Of a DNA stretch of 64,000 bases, positions 46,981 to 59,400 are shown one piece after another. This DNA comes from Trissonchulus latispiculum (lineage: Eukaryota; Nematoda; Enoplea; Enoplida; Ironidae), in assembly GCA_030248195.1 (NCBI GenBank), contig JASAND010026207.1, positions 1 to 64,000 on the forward strand. The letters run 5' to 3'. The translations under genes were made by a program, and so were the position numbers. The notes under the pieces are model-generated. The model did not search any database. It was not told the origin of the DNA and saw only the letters and a list, made by a program, of their open reading frames with translations. How positions within the stretch are numbered: position 1 is the stretch's first letter; every line of letters begins with the position of its first letter.

Positions 46981-49900
46981 GGATGTGTTCTTGTTGTGAA
47001 GTTGAAGTCTCAAATAAAAGCAGCAGGTTGTTCTAAATAATTCCAAGTTTGCTGTTAAGCAACAAGAAACATCTCAGATCGAAGATGGATTAGTTGTGGT
47101 CATTTATCTTTGTATGGATATTTATCTTCGTTGTAGTTAAAGCTGGTGCCTGGTGTGATAAATGATTAGTATCTAATTCGTAAACTTCAAAATTTGAAGA
47201 TTTTGACATAGTCGATGGAGCAAGGAAAGTAAAGGAAAGTAAAGCAGGGAAAGCTAACCACCCTTTAGATTTAGGCTACAATCACAGCAAACAGCAAAAA
47301 TGTTTAGTCTAATCATGCATGCTTAAGAAACTAATCGGTAATTCATAATCAACGATCACTTTTGATCTCATATGAAAATGAAAACAGTACCTCTGCTGCA
47401 AAGAGACAGTAAATGCTAGCAAACCACAATGTTGAGTTCGATCCCACGTTTCAAACTAAGTACGGATACTGTGACTGCGGCATTGGATCTTATTAGGACT
47501 TGATCGTAGTATGTTTGAAAACAAACTAAATTAAAGAGCCAAAGTAATGTCTAAATTTCCAGATAATTGATATATAAGGGGGGTTGACTTGAAAATCGGA
47601 GATGCAAAACTCGAATGACACCTACATTCTGAGCTCGATCGATGAACTGGAGTAGCAGTCCAATTATCTTCAACCTTCACTCGATTAGTTGTTTATTTGG
47701 CTTTAATGAAATGCAATCCAAATTGATACGCAATTTCGAATTAACCTCGACAGAAAAATCTACCCCGGCATTGTCTTTTTCGTGAGATCTTGTCTGCGTC
47801 AACTTCAGCATTGCATGGTTGGCTACCTAGCTGCGGTTCCTCGTATGAGACGTTTTCAGCCTCTCTCTCTGCTGCTTCCATTGCAGATATCAGTAGAAGG
47901 ACAGTTTCCATAACAGCGGACATAGATTTTAGTTATCATTTTCGGCAATACTCTGTTGTAAAACTAAAAGTATAGAAGCTAAGGTTTTGACGTAAGCGCA
48001 CTTAACTTGGAAATAAACTGATGCATTTTATGTGGTTAAATAATAATGTCTGGAGATTCATCATTGTTTCAGACATGCAAAACATTACTAGACAGCGTAT
48101 ATTAAATGTATTTTGTGGTGAAATATGTTAATAAAGAAAACGGTAAGTACGGCGTAAGTGAAGTTGGACCAAATATGATTACAAGAGCGATAGTGCATTG
48201 CAAAATAGGAATTGATATAAGTAAATTTTGGCGTTCAATCTCCGTCAAGCCAACTATAAAAAACATTTCCATGTAGTGTTATCTTTACGGTTATTTTTAG
48301 AAATGGATAATTTTGATTAATTTTGAGAAACGTAACCATGGGGATAGCACCACATTATAAAATATGTTTTCGCATCCAAAAACACATCACAAACACCAGA
48401 CACTCCAGTAAATTATCAAATAGCAATCTTAAGAGGTTTTTAAAGGAAATTTAGAAACGTTGGGAGTTTATAAGAGAAAAATCACGAAATGCTTTAATCA
48501 AGAAAATTAGGAGAGGTAGTAGCGACTACCGCTACAGCCTATACTGCAGTTGGCTTGGGTGCATTGATCAATGGACTTCGCTGTGAACTTAACTGTTGCA
48601 CAATGCAAATTTACGTATTTTTGGGCTGACTGTGTGTTCGACTGACATTTGAATACGAAAGCAACTTTGGCATTGATTTAATTTGCCTCAGCGAAATATG
48701 CAATATAATCCAACACATGAAAAGGCAATTTTAACAAATGTGTCAACCGTGAAAATAATGGTAATAATAAAAATAATCCGTTTGTTCATGGAAACGGAAC
48801 AGTATTTGTCAATCGCAGTCAAGTCCCGACAGTTCTGTAGTACATTAGCGTTGTTGGTATGTTATATGCTAACTCCCCCCATGCAAGAAATCCATTCTGT
48901 TAACAAGAAGTAAATTAAATATTTAAACTAGGCATTGTGCAGTATAATTAGTTTTTTGTAATCAAATTTGACTTCAAACTTCTGTGTTAATGTTCATATA
49001 ATCACCATAGCAACGGTCCGGTCAAGTTGTCATGCCATTGCTCAGAATTCAATACTTGAATTAGGTGTATCGCAACAGTTTGCCAGTTTGCTGAGAAAGA
49101 CATAATAACTTTTTTCGTTGAGTCGTTTCCTTAACAGCTTCGGCGTACTTTTATTTTAGTATTGCCAACAAAAGTCGTAGCCACAAAATGCTACAGGGTC
49201 AAATACCCATGTAAACTTTCAAATGTAGTGCTCTGTGCCAACATTGATTTGTACCAAGATTCGAATCTTTTTGTGGAGAATCTTTTTTCCAAACAATTGC
49301 TTGCGCACCTTCCGTCCCCTTCGCAGAACCCGCATCCAGCAAGTATCTGAACAAACAGCTGTTATTGTGTCATGTATTGACTACTGTGCTGTAGTTTGGA
49401 GGAAAGCGTGAACGCCAGACCAGTTATCAGATCAGCCGGATTAGATCTTTGTCGATTGTCAATGTTCAATACCTTGTATGTTGTTTGCTCCCAAACCAAA
49501 CTAGAGATACTGGCATAGTCACAGCTATTGTCTGCTGTTGCACGTGTAGCAGATGCAACTGATGTAAAATGTGATGACACTAGCTACAATTTTCGATAAC
49601 AATATTTTTTATATAAAATTATATTATAGTATAAATTTATGTAAAACAATTATGACAAATTCGGTATGCATTGCAAGACATGTTTAAATTATAAATTGCT
49701 TTCAAAAACTGGAACATCTCAGTCAACAGTATAATTAGCTAATTACTGCATCAAATTGTCTGTAATTGTGCTAAAACTCAACTAATCTTTCATTTCCATT
49801 GAAGTTTTGAAATTTTTTTCAATTTTTATTAAATTTTCATTATTTTTGTTAAAGTTGCTATGTAATTCCAGTAAGCCGGAAAACTTTTAAAGTTTTAGCA

Positions 49901-51540
49901 TAGCAATACGCTTATTTTTCTAACGTAGCCCTTTCCCCTAACATCAGAGACCGTGTACTTTGTGCGGGCTGGGTTTTGTGTTTACCTAAAACCCCGCGTT
50001 TTTACCTATGTTACTGTCCTGAGTGGAAGCCGGGTCGCACATTATTGACCCTGCGTAGTAGACGATTTAGCAGGCTATGTAAAACGGTGCCACGGCATTC
50101 CAAACATGCCAGTTTTATCAAAATTTGATTAATCTGAAAGGCTAAATTTTAGACGTTGTTGATCTGTGACCAGCTTGATAGCATTGACCAAGGAATAATC
50201 TGTTCTGGTTTTACAAAGATGGAACTAAAAAACAGCAAACAATACTTAGCAAAACTAGTTCCGTAAATAAAACTTAGGAACGCGTAACTGACTGCCAAAA
50301 TCCAATTAATCACTTTTCTCGAATACTCATTTTTGAAAGATCTGAGCAGCTTCGAAGCGAAAAGTATACTGAACTTATCTTTGTAGCTGTTGTTTGGTTG
50401 TTTCGTAACTGAATGCGGTTGTTCTTGAATTGATTACCAAAATCATAAAAATAAGCAGTAGAATTGTGAATTGTGAATAAGAAGTGAGCAGGGTTAAAAA
50501 ATGAAACTTGAAACGTAAGCAATGTTGCGAGTTGCTGCTGCTAGTTAATTAAAGCTTTACAAAATTTTCAACTTTTCCCAGTTAGAAATATAATATTTTC
50601 AGAAACTTTGGTAAATACGGATAGCGTTCAGGACCGGGTCAAAGTTCTTTTCTCGATGGCTGGCTCGACACTCGACAGTGACTCGAGCTGCCCCGTTCTC
50701 TTGGTTGCCTCTATGTCATCTAGTCTTCAATATGTTAGCCCTCGGTAAAACTGCTGTTACAGCTAAAATGCCGTCCACTTCATACCTTGGGACTGGTCTT
50801 TACTTGATTGTTTCGTAATGTAAATTGGTAATGTTGATTGGATCTTGTACATGACATTCACTGTTAGTATGAATCATTTGCATTAACATTTTTACACTCA
50901 GCTATGTAATTAATCTGTCAGCCACATGCAGGAACTGTGAGACGAGGCAATCCGTTTGCTTTTCTGATTGTTCTTAAAGAAACAACGCTGGTTACTCAAT
51001 TCAGCTGAACGTTTAAAGTTGTTGGCCTGCTCAAATACTAAGTTCAGTTCAATAATTGATATGGCGGTGTTGTTTCTACGGCTGAATGGTTGTTTCTATT
51101 AATGAATGTTTCTACAGCTGGCAATGGTGCATAAATGTTGTAAAGTCGTTTTGTTTCAATGTTTTATCTGAAGCTAATGTTTTTGCCCCAAATGCATTTC
51201 TAGACTATCTATGCACGTTTTCAGATAAAGCCCTTTCGATAAAGCGACGACAGTGTCCCATTGCATCGTAGTAAATATCGCCATTGTTAACAATATGGGC
51301 AGCATCCAAAAAATTCACGCTAGATGAAACCAGAAGAATTGAGCGTTTGTCCGCCAAATACACGGATACACGGAATGCTGTGTCTTACTTAGTTTCAGCT
51401 GCCAAAACAAAGACCGTGAGAACGAACGTCATTAACTTTGCCAGGTTTATGACGCATTTTCAAATAGTCTACAGTAAGTTCCAAGACAAAATTGTTATTG
51501 CTGACTGAACAAGTATATTTTTAAGCTAATCCATTTTGGT
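46981..51540. other. no gene seen; intergenic DNA between the two gene copies
   Basis: About 4.5 kb of AT-rich DNA. Frames such as 47741-47923 (minus) and 48683-48913 have no recognisable domain, no paired splice signals and no second copy. No element ends were identified. Confidence 0.55.
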
Positions 51541-52060
51541 TGTTTAACTATTTGGCTTGAAATATTGTTTCAATTTCACAACTACACCGCACTGCGCATA
51601 AAAAAGTGCAGAAAAGAAATTAGAGCGGACAAAATTAGACTTTTATTGACGCAATAACCATTTCGGGCGTAAATAAAGAAATTAAATTAAAATGTACTTT
51701 CTCAGATTCTGCAGTTTTAGAAGAATGGTGAAAGTATTTTCCAGCCAGTAATATTTTGATATTTATTTCCTTCGTCACGTAGTCATATAGTATGTAATTA
51801 TAAGTGTTGTTCATCAACGGGGATGGAAACTGTTCATGGAATTTTATTATTTTCGTTATTTTTGTATCCTCATTGTTTTGGCAAGGGTCTCTATGACAAA
51901 ATAGTAACCGTTTTCTTTTGCTTTCATCAGTTTTGGCCAGTTTATTTCATTTCATAAATCTTAGACGCAATTAAGAAATAGAAATTATTCCATTATTTAG
52001 TTAGTTTTCCTTCTTGACGTACATCATGTCAGTTGTTTCTGATTCTATTAGGCAGAGAAG

Positions 52061-52070
52061 GTATTTAAGC
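52061..52070 (+). promoter_or_regulatory. TATA-like box of gene 2
   Basis: GTATTTAAGC, identical to the box before gene 1, lies 56 bases before the gene 2 ATG. Confidence 0.5.
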
Positions 52071-52126
52071 GACTGCTGACATAGGATGGCACCATTGCAA
52101 CTAATTCACCTACTAACTGCATCGAA

Positions 52127-52211
52127 ATGTTTCTACTTGCTTTTCTGTCGCTATGCTGCAGCTTGTCAGTTGGCCAAACTCAAGAAATACCAACCATGTC
52201 CAGAACCTTGG
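52127..52211 (+). CDS. gene 2 exon 1: signal peptide
   Basis: An 85-nt exon from ATG 52127 to a GTAAGG donor, phase 1, paralogous to 25001-25085. It encodes MFLLAFLSLCCSLSVGQTQ: a signal peptide whose core differs from gene 1 but whose SLSVGQT cleavage region and terminal RTLG are kept. The equal length and donor phase, with the conserved promoter box, indicate that gene 2 kept its own start. Confidence 0.78.
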
Positions 52212-52619
52212 GTAAGGGTACTTAGAAACTGTATATGATAGCTCTTGTTTTCCAAACAGGAAAACACCTGAACCAAAATTACGAAACTGTAACCGTCTTG
52301 AGCCATCATTTTTTCTAAAAATTCAATAATATTTGGGTAGCTGAAGTTAGGAAGACTCTCCTTCATCAAATGTCTTGGCGTGGCACAAGAAACTCCGCTG
52401 AAGATAGGCTGCTTTGAAGCCTTCATTATGTACAACCTTGCGTGAACATGGTATAGCGCTATTTAAGCGGTGTTTCCTGAAGGCTTGAAGAAATTGCATA
52501 CTGGCTACAAAGATTACAGAAGGCTAGCATTTTATGATTATTGTGCAAGGAAGGAAAGAAACGATCAGCATGGACACATTCAATTAGCTAAAGTTTTACG
52601 TACTTTTAGTGTTGTGCGT

Positions 52620-52690
52620 TGTGCGGCCAACGCGGTCCAACCACAGCCCAATGGCTGGCCGTTGGCGGATGGCCGGCCAATAGCTGCCTG
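52620..52690. repeat. GGCCAA-word patch
   Basis: Clustered GGCCAA/TTGGCC words (GGCTGGCCGTTGGCGG, GATGGCCGGCCAATAG). A related patch (ATGGCCAATGGCTTACGGCC) lies at 53932-53951, on the other side of the 52921-53720 element. They may be the arms of an older word-built element into which the other inserted. Confidence 0.35.
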
Positions 52691-52920
52691 TTGCTCAAGC
52701 TTAAATTTACTGATTTTGTGCGTCAACTGTATTACAAAATTTAATTTTGCTACATACATAATATCGTGGGCATGTTGAATTATTACAGATTTTCAGTTTA
52801 CCTGCATAAGGTATGGACACTTACCTGTAACTTTTCGATACGCCTGTACTCCGTTATCGTAGTTTTTCAAGAAATTTGCTAATTTCATGCTACTTTTCAT
52901 GGTGCTAGCTAACAACTTTA

Positions 52921-53720
52921 GCCCGGTTTACACGGGCAAACTGGAGCAAACTTTTAGTTTGCTCCAGTTTGACGATTAGCTAGGGTTGGGAGCAGTTTGC
53001 CTTTATGAACTGAGCATCAAACTGGGGCAAACAAGTTTGCTGTAGGAGCAAACTTATCAGCTCAAACAACCAATCAGAACACAGCTAAGCCTCTTGACGT
53101 CAATATAAGTGCAAACGTGACTCTTGTATTCAGTTGTGTATAATATATATACTGCTACCAGTCTCTAGTTGCAGTTTATCACCATGTCGGACAATTGGAA
53201 TTTTCAAAAGGAATGTAAGCTTATCTAATTTTATTTTTTGACAGTAAAAGTCAGGAAGTTGTTACTGAATAATTTCGTAGAAGAACGACCGAACAAAACC
53301 TTAAAAATTTACGTATAGAAGAATTTTCAGTTGAAAACTTTAACATGACATTTTATTTATCTCTGTTTCTCCGTTTTTTACTGATCCGTTGCTTCGTTCG
53401 CAGCATGCGAAAGCGTGAACCGCTGATACTGTTGTTTCTGAACTGTTTCTCCGTTGTTCAATTTCCCCGTTCTCTGTTTGTCAGTTGCTCCGTTGGGCCT
53501 TCAAATGAACCGGCCTTTAAAATAAAAACCTAGTCACTTAAATTTAAACATTTGCGCTTAAAGTTTGCTGCATTCTGATTGGTCAATTCTGAGTTTGCTA
53601 GCAACAGTTTGCTTCAGTTTGTCAGCCCATGTTTGCCCGTGTAAACGGGTGTGTCGTTGGCAGTTTGATACAATCAGAGCCAACCGAAGTTTGCTCCAGT
53701 TTGCCCGTGTAAACCGGGCT
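52921..53720 (+). mobile_element. inverted-repeat element built on a GTTTGCTCC word, with promoter-like centre
   Basis: Perfect 31-bp terminal inverted repeats begin GCCCGGTTTACACGGGCAAA. The arms (to about 53083 and from about 53565) contain many GTTTGCTCC/GGAGCAAAC words and a shared CCAATCAGAA. The centre has TGACGTCA (53095-53102), a TATA-like ATAATATATATAC (about 53140), and ACCATGTCGGACAATTGG followed by a GTAAGC donor at 53215. This looks like the promoter and first exon of a lost autonomous element. No transposase remains. Confidence 0.75.
53083..53186 (+). promoter_or_regulatory. promoter-like boxes inside the GTTTGCTCC element
   Basis: CCAATCAG near 53070, a full CRE-type palindrome TGACGTCA at 53095, a TATA-like tract near 53140 and a Kozak-like ACCATG at 53183-53186 follow in the spacing expected of a core promoter. 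Activity is inference. Confidence 0.4.
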
Positions 53721-55345
53721 TTAGTTTTTAAGTTTGCCTAGCGGTCAATGTCTCATCAGTCATCAATTCACAACAGCCCTCCAGCAAAACTTAAACAGAA
53801 TTATCGCGAATTGGAGCTAAACATTTGAAAAGTTATTTTTAGTGAAGTACAATTCAGTTGACGCCTAATTAAGCGTGCTAGAAGAACAAAAATAGTAAAT
53901 ACCAGCTAACCGACGTTGGCAAAAGCTAAAAAATGGCCAATGGCTTACGGCCAATGAGGTGAATAACATTTCGTACTGTGACAAATTGATGTGTCTATAT
54001 TTATAACTTTTTAGTGATAATTATGGTCTGATGTATTAAGGGGAGGGGGTCGCTTTAGTTCAAAATAGATAGTCATGGATTTTGCTCATTTTCACACACA
54101 ATATAGGTACATATGCTCTCAACAGCAAGACAAAACATAAGAGTTCGAAATCAAACTGTGGCAGAGATATTCAGCTATAAATTTGGAAAACTTGAAAATC
54201 ACTGTGATTTGCCCTCCAAGGTCATGTTGAGACAGAGCGGCAGCGAAATTGGGTCAACTGATATGGCAAATTAATTCTGTGGGTTGGCTAATATTTCAGT
54301 ACTAAAACGACTCCGACAAAGCCACTCAGTCGTTCACAATACATTCTTTAATTGTGAACCGAGCCTTGTTCATCTAACTGTGTCCTGAAACTTTGACTTG
54401 CTCTAGCTTTCAGATACTACATTTCAGACACATAGTTCTATTAGGACAGTTGCTCAGCTCATAAGTAGCAATCGAATGATAGCCAATTTGTCTATATTTT
54501 GGAAATTTCAAAAATTAACTTTTGAGAGCTGTAAGAGATCAAAGAAGGTGACAAGACAGAATGTTCTAGCTCGAAGCATTTGCCTTTACCATAACGTCCG
54601 GCAGGCATTGAGAGTTTTATGTGACGATTGTGGTGACTTTCGAGTGGATAACGAGTGAAAGATTATTAAAAGAACATGAAAATTGTGCAAAATGATGATT
54701 TTTTGGCAAAATACCACATTTGTGGCAAGGTTTCTGACAGCACTACAAATGGTAAATTTGCAACTACTGTCATAAGAATTCTGTGTATGTGTAGAGTGCA
54801 ACTATCTATAAGCGAATTCTGTAGCTTTTGCCAATCGTGCGGGAGAGGCGAAAATGTTTCGCTGGCGATGTTTTTTGTTGGTACAAAAAACACCAATTTT
54901 TTAATTTTGACTTTAAAAAATCACCAAAAATCCGACACTCAACAGAATTGCACCAAAAGGTTTATTTGCACTCTCTGATATGTCGTTAACATGTAAAGCA
55001 AGGTTGCAGTGCTGTATCTTGCATACAGCGAAAAAGTTTTCTGCCACAACCTTTTTAACCTAACTTTTTCATTTTCCTATGTTTAACACATGTCGAGGTC
55101 ACCTTTGAAGGGCTCAACAGCACGGTTGAAGCAATATTACGCACAACGCTCGGGTCATGTTTTGAGGACCCATTGGGACTACAAAATGTGTGAAAATGAG
55201 CTAAATCGGAGATGGTCGAAAAATCGACCAAAAAGCAACCCCCACTTAAGCTCGTTTTATGTGCAGTCTGTGGTAGTAGTACAGTAGGCCTAAGAGTAGT
55301 ACAGTTACTGTTTTTTATCAAAATTACTTTTACATAACGCCTGAA
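53721..55345. other. no gene seen
   Basis: Intron-like AT-rich DNA of gene 2. There is no counterpart of the E2 LDLa exon of gene 1. Frames at 54476-54978 have no domain or usable splice pair. Confidence 0.5.
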
Positions 55346-55353
55346 CGCAAAGT

Positions 55354-55429
55354 GAAATGTGATGGCTGTCGCTGCGTAGATGAATCAGTGGCTGACATTG
55401 TTTGCTTGGACCGCTCTAATTGTAAATAG
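55354..55429 (+). CDS. gene 2 exon E3': Cys-rich exon ending in a stop (acceptor side replaced)
   Basis: Aligned with 29449-29524 from AAAGTGAAATGTG to the stop. Five differences: three synonymous, one Leu/Ile and a TAA to TAG change, so the coding frame was kept after duplication. The first 19 bases of the exon, including the cysteine that would close an LDLa module, and the TTTGTTTCAG acceptor are replaced, so present-day splicing is doubtful. The matching E2 exon is also missing, suggesting a deletion with its breakpoint inside E3. Confidence 0.5.
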
Positions 55430-56083
55430 AATCACTATACTGCAACTAAACGCATTAGTTTGTAGTGTAGATAATAATGCCAATTTTAGTCTTAATAAAC
55501 CTTAACACAATCAAGCCAAAAAACGCGCTTAATGTTGATGCCACAGACAATTGTCTATCTTTAGAGAATTCCTGCTGCTGCGTCAGCTACTTCACCTATT
55601 TATGCTTATCATAGCTGCGTTGGCAACAATTAGGAGTCAGTTTTATACCTATACTATGTCGATGATAAACAGTTTTTGACGAATTTGTAGTCGGAGTTTT
55701 AGGGAATCGACAGCTTCGCCGTTACAAAACAGTTTCAGAATGCTCTTTCTATTGGCCCAATCGATTAGGAAACTGAACTTCGCTTTGTACTCTCACTCTA
55801 CTTATTAGGCAATTTTCTGAAAGAATTCGCAAATTCCCACCAACTCTACCTGTAAATATTTTTCTTGGGAACTTACATGACTACATGACCTATTTATTTA
55901 TTAACCAGCTGGAGCTATTATTCTCGTTTTGTTTCAATTTTACGCATTAACATATGAGTTCAGACGTTTATTAAAAATACAATGAATGGCTATTTAAAGC
56001 GAAAGGAGACAAAAATGTGTGTAGAGAGCTGTGATCACTCATACATCACTAATATATGTCAGAGTAGCACAAATTTAATTTAG

Positions 56084-56209
56084 GTACAAGTAAAATCTGC
56101 AGCATCGAAGATCAGCCAATATTTCAGTGCCGTAACAATCCATGCATTTGTGTATTTCAAGACTGGGTACTGGATGGGGTCAATGATTGTGGCGATTGGT
56201 CTGATGAAG
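56084..56209 (+). CDS. gene 2 exon E4': LDLa module
   Basis: Phase 1-1 exon with TTTAATTTAG acceptor and GTAGGA donor, encoding exactly the same residues as gene 1 E4 despite six base changes. The calcium-type LDLa signature DCGDWSDE is intact and the closing cysteine is again supplied by the next exon. The all-synonymous pattern shows the copy was selected as protein after duplication. Confidence 0.88.
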
Positions 56210-56489
56210 GTAGGAACGGTACTTCGACTACAGCTTATGAAGTCAGGCAGCAACTGAATTATAGTTGTATATTTACTTTTTACATTTGAATTAATTCAAT
56301 ATCAAACCAGAACAAAGCGTTGTGGTTATTTAGTTTTCCGTACTTCAAGCCCGTTATTTAGTTAATTGGGCACCATTTTTCAATTTTCTTTTTTCAACTT
56401 ACAATTTGGGCACTAACAACTATTTATCTTTAGATATGAGGAAAAATAATTTGTCTAATAAGGTTTTCAATTATTGTTGAGCTTGGACA

Positions 56490-56735
56490 CAACGCAACAA
56501 TGTTTAAGCCACACAGACAAGGAAAGTAGCGAACAGCAACAAGGGAAAGGAGAAAGAGGCCCCCCCCACAATCAAAGGGAAAAAAAAAGAAAAAAAGACG
56601 ACTAAAATTTCCAAACGGAACAATGTTTTTGCTAAAAACCAGCTGTGTTTTGTTAAAAATGGCAAAAATCGCAAAAATCGCCTTAAAAAGTAGGTAGAAT
56701 CGCTCCGGGGTACACAAATTCTTCGGGGTGAAATC
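56490..56735. repeat. copy B-specific insertion, purine-rich
   Basis: About 0.2 kb without counterpart between aligned intron segments of copy A (31990-32060). It contains AGGCCCCCCCC and an A-rich AAAAAAAAGAAAAAAAGACG run. No element family recognised. Confidence 0.4.
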
Positions 56736-56911
56736 TCAGGGCGAATCTTGCGCATTTTATCTCCACATTGTTATCACAAAACATAAAGAAAAACTCTAAT
56801 GGTAATTTATTGTCATTAATTGGATGCAATAATGACCTAAACCAGGAGATAACATTTGACTGTTGGCTTCAGCAGAACACACCTTATTAGCTAAATTACA
56901 CTAATTTTCAG

Positions 56912-57034
56912 ACCGATGTGAACTCGAAGGCCCTGAATCAGTGTGTCCCTTTGGTGCGACTTGCCATTTCTATTCCCCGGACAATATCCAGTGTATCTGT
57001 CCACCTGGGTATGAAACAAATGGAACTTATTGTA
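56912..57034 (+). CDS. gene 2 exon E5': EGF-like module
   Basis: Phase 1-1 exon between CTAATTTTCAG and GTAAGC, paralogous to gene 1 E5. It begins with the residue pair and cysteine closing the E4' LDLa, then an EGF-like module (CPFGATC, QCICPPGYETNGTYC) with all cysteines. It differs by four synonymous and two conservative aromatic changes. Splice signals are intact. Confidence 0.88.
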
Positions 57035-57284
57035 GTAAGCAGAGTGCATTTTCAACTATAACAAAATTACCTTGTCTAAAATTAAACAAAAATCAGATAT
57101 GGAAACTGAGAATTAAAGATCTTCTAAGTTAGCTGAGTGTGATTCAAGGCTTAGGTTTACTGTAAACTCACGTCAATTGAGAGTCCGATTTCTATTTAAT
57201 AAGATTTACAGCATCCCACAATGTTGTGTTTCACGGTAATGTAGCTGTAAGAGCTTACCCTCATTGCAGAATTTAAGAGGGCAG

Positions 57285-58390
57285 CGACTAAACTTTTGCT
57301 TCTACTTTGCCCGATTGGCCTACTTTTTGGCGAAGTTATAGATATATTTATTGGTGTGGTCAAAAAATACTTGGTCGTTAGTTCTTAGCTGCCTTCCAGA
57401 CATATGCAGCCGTCGCGTTTATGTGGCCGACCCCCCACTTTTTCACAACTACCAACATAATTAATTAAAAATTTCTGCGGGCTGCAAGACCCTAGCTTCA
57501 AGCTTGTCATTGGCCAATATGATCTGGCACATGTGCCCCTATCTGCAGAAACTACTAGACGTCTGTATCTTATCTACATCTAAGGGAATTACTGTTCAAA
57601 GTTGAAGTTGAAGCAACCGCCGCCGCCACCTTTTTTGGCAATGGTACCCCAGAAATCGGAAACATTAAATTGTTTGAAATTAAAATTTTTTTAGATATTT
57701 GAACTCAGCGTGGTTGAAAACACACCAACAAACTATTTCAGCTCCATTAGTGAAGGTTTGCGATTTCTATGGCTGCAGAAATCCTCTGCACAGGATCCGT
57801 CAGACTGAAAATGGCGGTTTCGGTAATTTTTTGAAGACTAAAGTTGACATAAAAATGTTTTCAGGCGGCTGAATTTCTTGCCATTTGGCACAAATGAGTA
57901 CTCCCATAGTGCCTCTGTACATGCCAAATTACAGCCTTATAGCTCGCACCAGTTATAAAATATTCGTTTCGAACTTAACTTAACTTAACTTAACTTAACT
58001 TAACTTAACTTAAATATTCGTTTTTAACTTTTCATAATTTTGCCGAAGCTTTAACTTTGAACAGTAATTCCTTTAGATGCAGCTAAGATACAGACGTCTA
58101 GTATTTGTCCGCAGATAGTGGTACATGTGCCAAACCATATTGGCCAATGACAGGGTTGAAGCTAGAGTCTTGCATCCAGCAGAGAGTTTTAATTAATTAA
58201 GTTGGTGGTTGTAAAAAAGGGGGCGGCAGGTCGGGCACATAAACGCGACGGCTTCACATGGCTGGAAGGCAGCTAAGACCCAACGACCAAGTATTTTTGA
58301 CCACACCCATGCTCTTCAACTTCGCCAAAAAATAGGCCAATCAGACAAATTCGGAGCAGCCACATTTTAGTTGGTCGAACTCGAAACCCT
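57285..58390. mobile_element. inverted-repeat element with about 320 bp arms, inserted at exon E6'
   Basis: Arms 57290-57620 and 58040-58375 are inverse along their length, for example AATACTTGGTCGTT on the left and AACGACCAAGTATT on the right, and AGACGTCTGTATCTTA with its inverse. The 0.4 kb centre holds the (AACTT)n tract. Copy A has an uninterrupted sequence here (near 32586), so the element entered copy B after duplication, just inside the candidate exon E6. No transposase. Confidence 0.88.
57972..58013. repeat. (AACTT)n microsatellite
   Basis: About eight AACTT units flanked on both sides by ATATTCGTTT, in the centre of the 57285-58390 element. Confidence 0.95.
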
Positions 58391-58777
58391 TAATGGTTGT
58401 GAGGTTTGGGTCGAACTCGAAGACACAGGTACGGGCGCATATACAATGCATATACAATCAAACACATACAATTAGTTTTCAATTAACTTAGTTTGCCCCT
58501 ACAACTTCAACTTTTGTCTCAGCTTCATAGAAACATAGAAACAACTACGGCTGCCAGTTCCTCTGCAGCCTTATCAAGTAATTCAACTGGAGAAAGTGTT
58601 ACTTGGGCTTTTAATTCAACTGTGTCGTCTGTTTTCATGAATACCTCCTCGCCTTAGCCATGAAACATTAAACATTCCATTTAACCCGGAATGCTGTGCT
58701 TAAAGACAGAAAATGTTAACAATATTTGTGCCAAATTGACTATGTTACAATTGACTATGTTACTTAACTGAACGCAG

Positions 58778-58878
58778 TGCCAAGTTATGAGGTTGCATGA
58801 TTTCACGTAAACTAAGTGGTCACAAGTGTGACAGATCTCCTAATGCCCATCGGTACAGCATTCGTTCATGTTTTAACA
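58778..58878 (+). pseudogene. gene 2 exon E8' (stop in frame)
   Basis: Same length and splice dinucleotides as gene 1 E8, but TTATGA in place of TTAAGA creates a TGA in the Cys-rich frame and one Cys codon is Tyr. With E6' also broken, this pair of exons is out of use in gene 2. Confidence 0.5.
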
Positions 58879-59117
58879 GTAAAAGACAGTTCAATTTATA
58901 CAACAGTGTGTGAGTGTTTAGTCCACAGTATAAACAAACAGACAGTGTATGATCTTACTGATAAGTAAGACGAAAAACTTTGAAAAGATAAAACTTTATC
59001 TGGCTCTGTCTGCATTTTGGTTGAGCCTATGGTATTTATAAGCAAGCGGTCCATACAGTTTTGGATGGTCTAAAGTTGTTGAAGAATATGATCTGCCTGA
59101 CTGTAATGTCCCTGCAG

Positions 59118-59350
59118 GCCATTGCTCGTCGACAGTGTTTCACCATCAGTGTCTTAACCATCGCTTCTTATATGATCGAAATCATAGAAGTACAGTAAGA
59201 ATGGCAGACATTCGTTGTAGGCTTTTAGTTGACGAGTGCGTCTATGCATCACTGAGTCGGAGATTCGTTCTAAGGAACGACGGAGATTGGTCAGATACTG
59301 CCCAATGCATGAGTAGTCATCAGGTTCCTGGTGATGATAAATGCACACCA
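59118..59350 (+). CDS. gene 2 exon E9': Cys-containing module
   Basis: After a GTCCCTGCAG acceptor in phase 1, a frame runs about 78 codons (HCSSTVFHHQC... IRCRLLVDECVYASLSRR... WSDTAQC... DDKC) with seven cysteines. The DGDWSDTAQC end resembles the last strand of a sushi or hormone-receptor module, but the whole does not fit either pattern. It is whole here, whereas in gene 1 a TTAA element splits it. The frame runs on into a Lys/Asp repeat (KDKKDKKDKKKK) at 59359-59398, which is absent from copy A. The donor is not clear. Confidence 0.5.
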
Positions 59351-59358
59351 TCTTGGGA

Positions 59359-59400
59359 AAAAGACAAGAAAGACAAAAAAGACAAGAAAAAAAAAGAAAC
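59359..59400. repeat. AAAGACA repeat expansion
   Basis: Purine-rich AAGACAAGAAAGACAAAAAA units, present in copy B only; copy A reads a short unique GCGAAAGACATTC at the same point. In the E9' frame it encodes a Lys/Asp run. Confidence 0.7.

Noticed and set aside
47400..47460. Fourth tRNA-like sequence (GAGTTCGATCCCACG)
   Set aside because: Only a B-box-like word is present, without a matching A box or stems.
47741..47975. Overlapping 60-codon frames on both strands
   Set aside because: No domain, no second copy and no paired splice signals; neither strand can be preferred.
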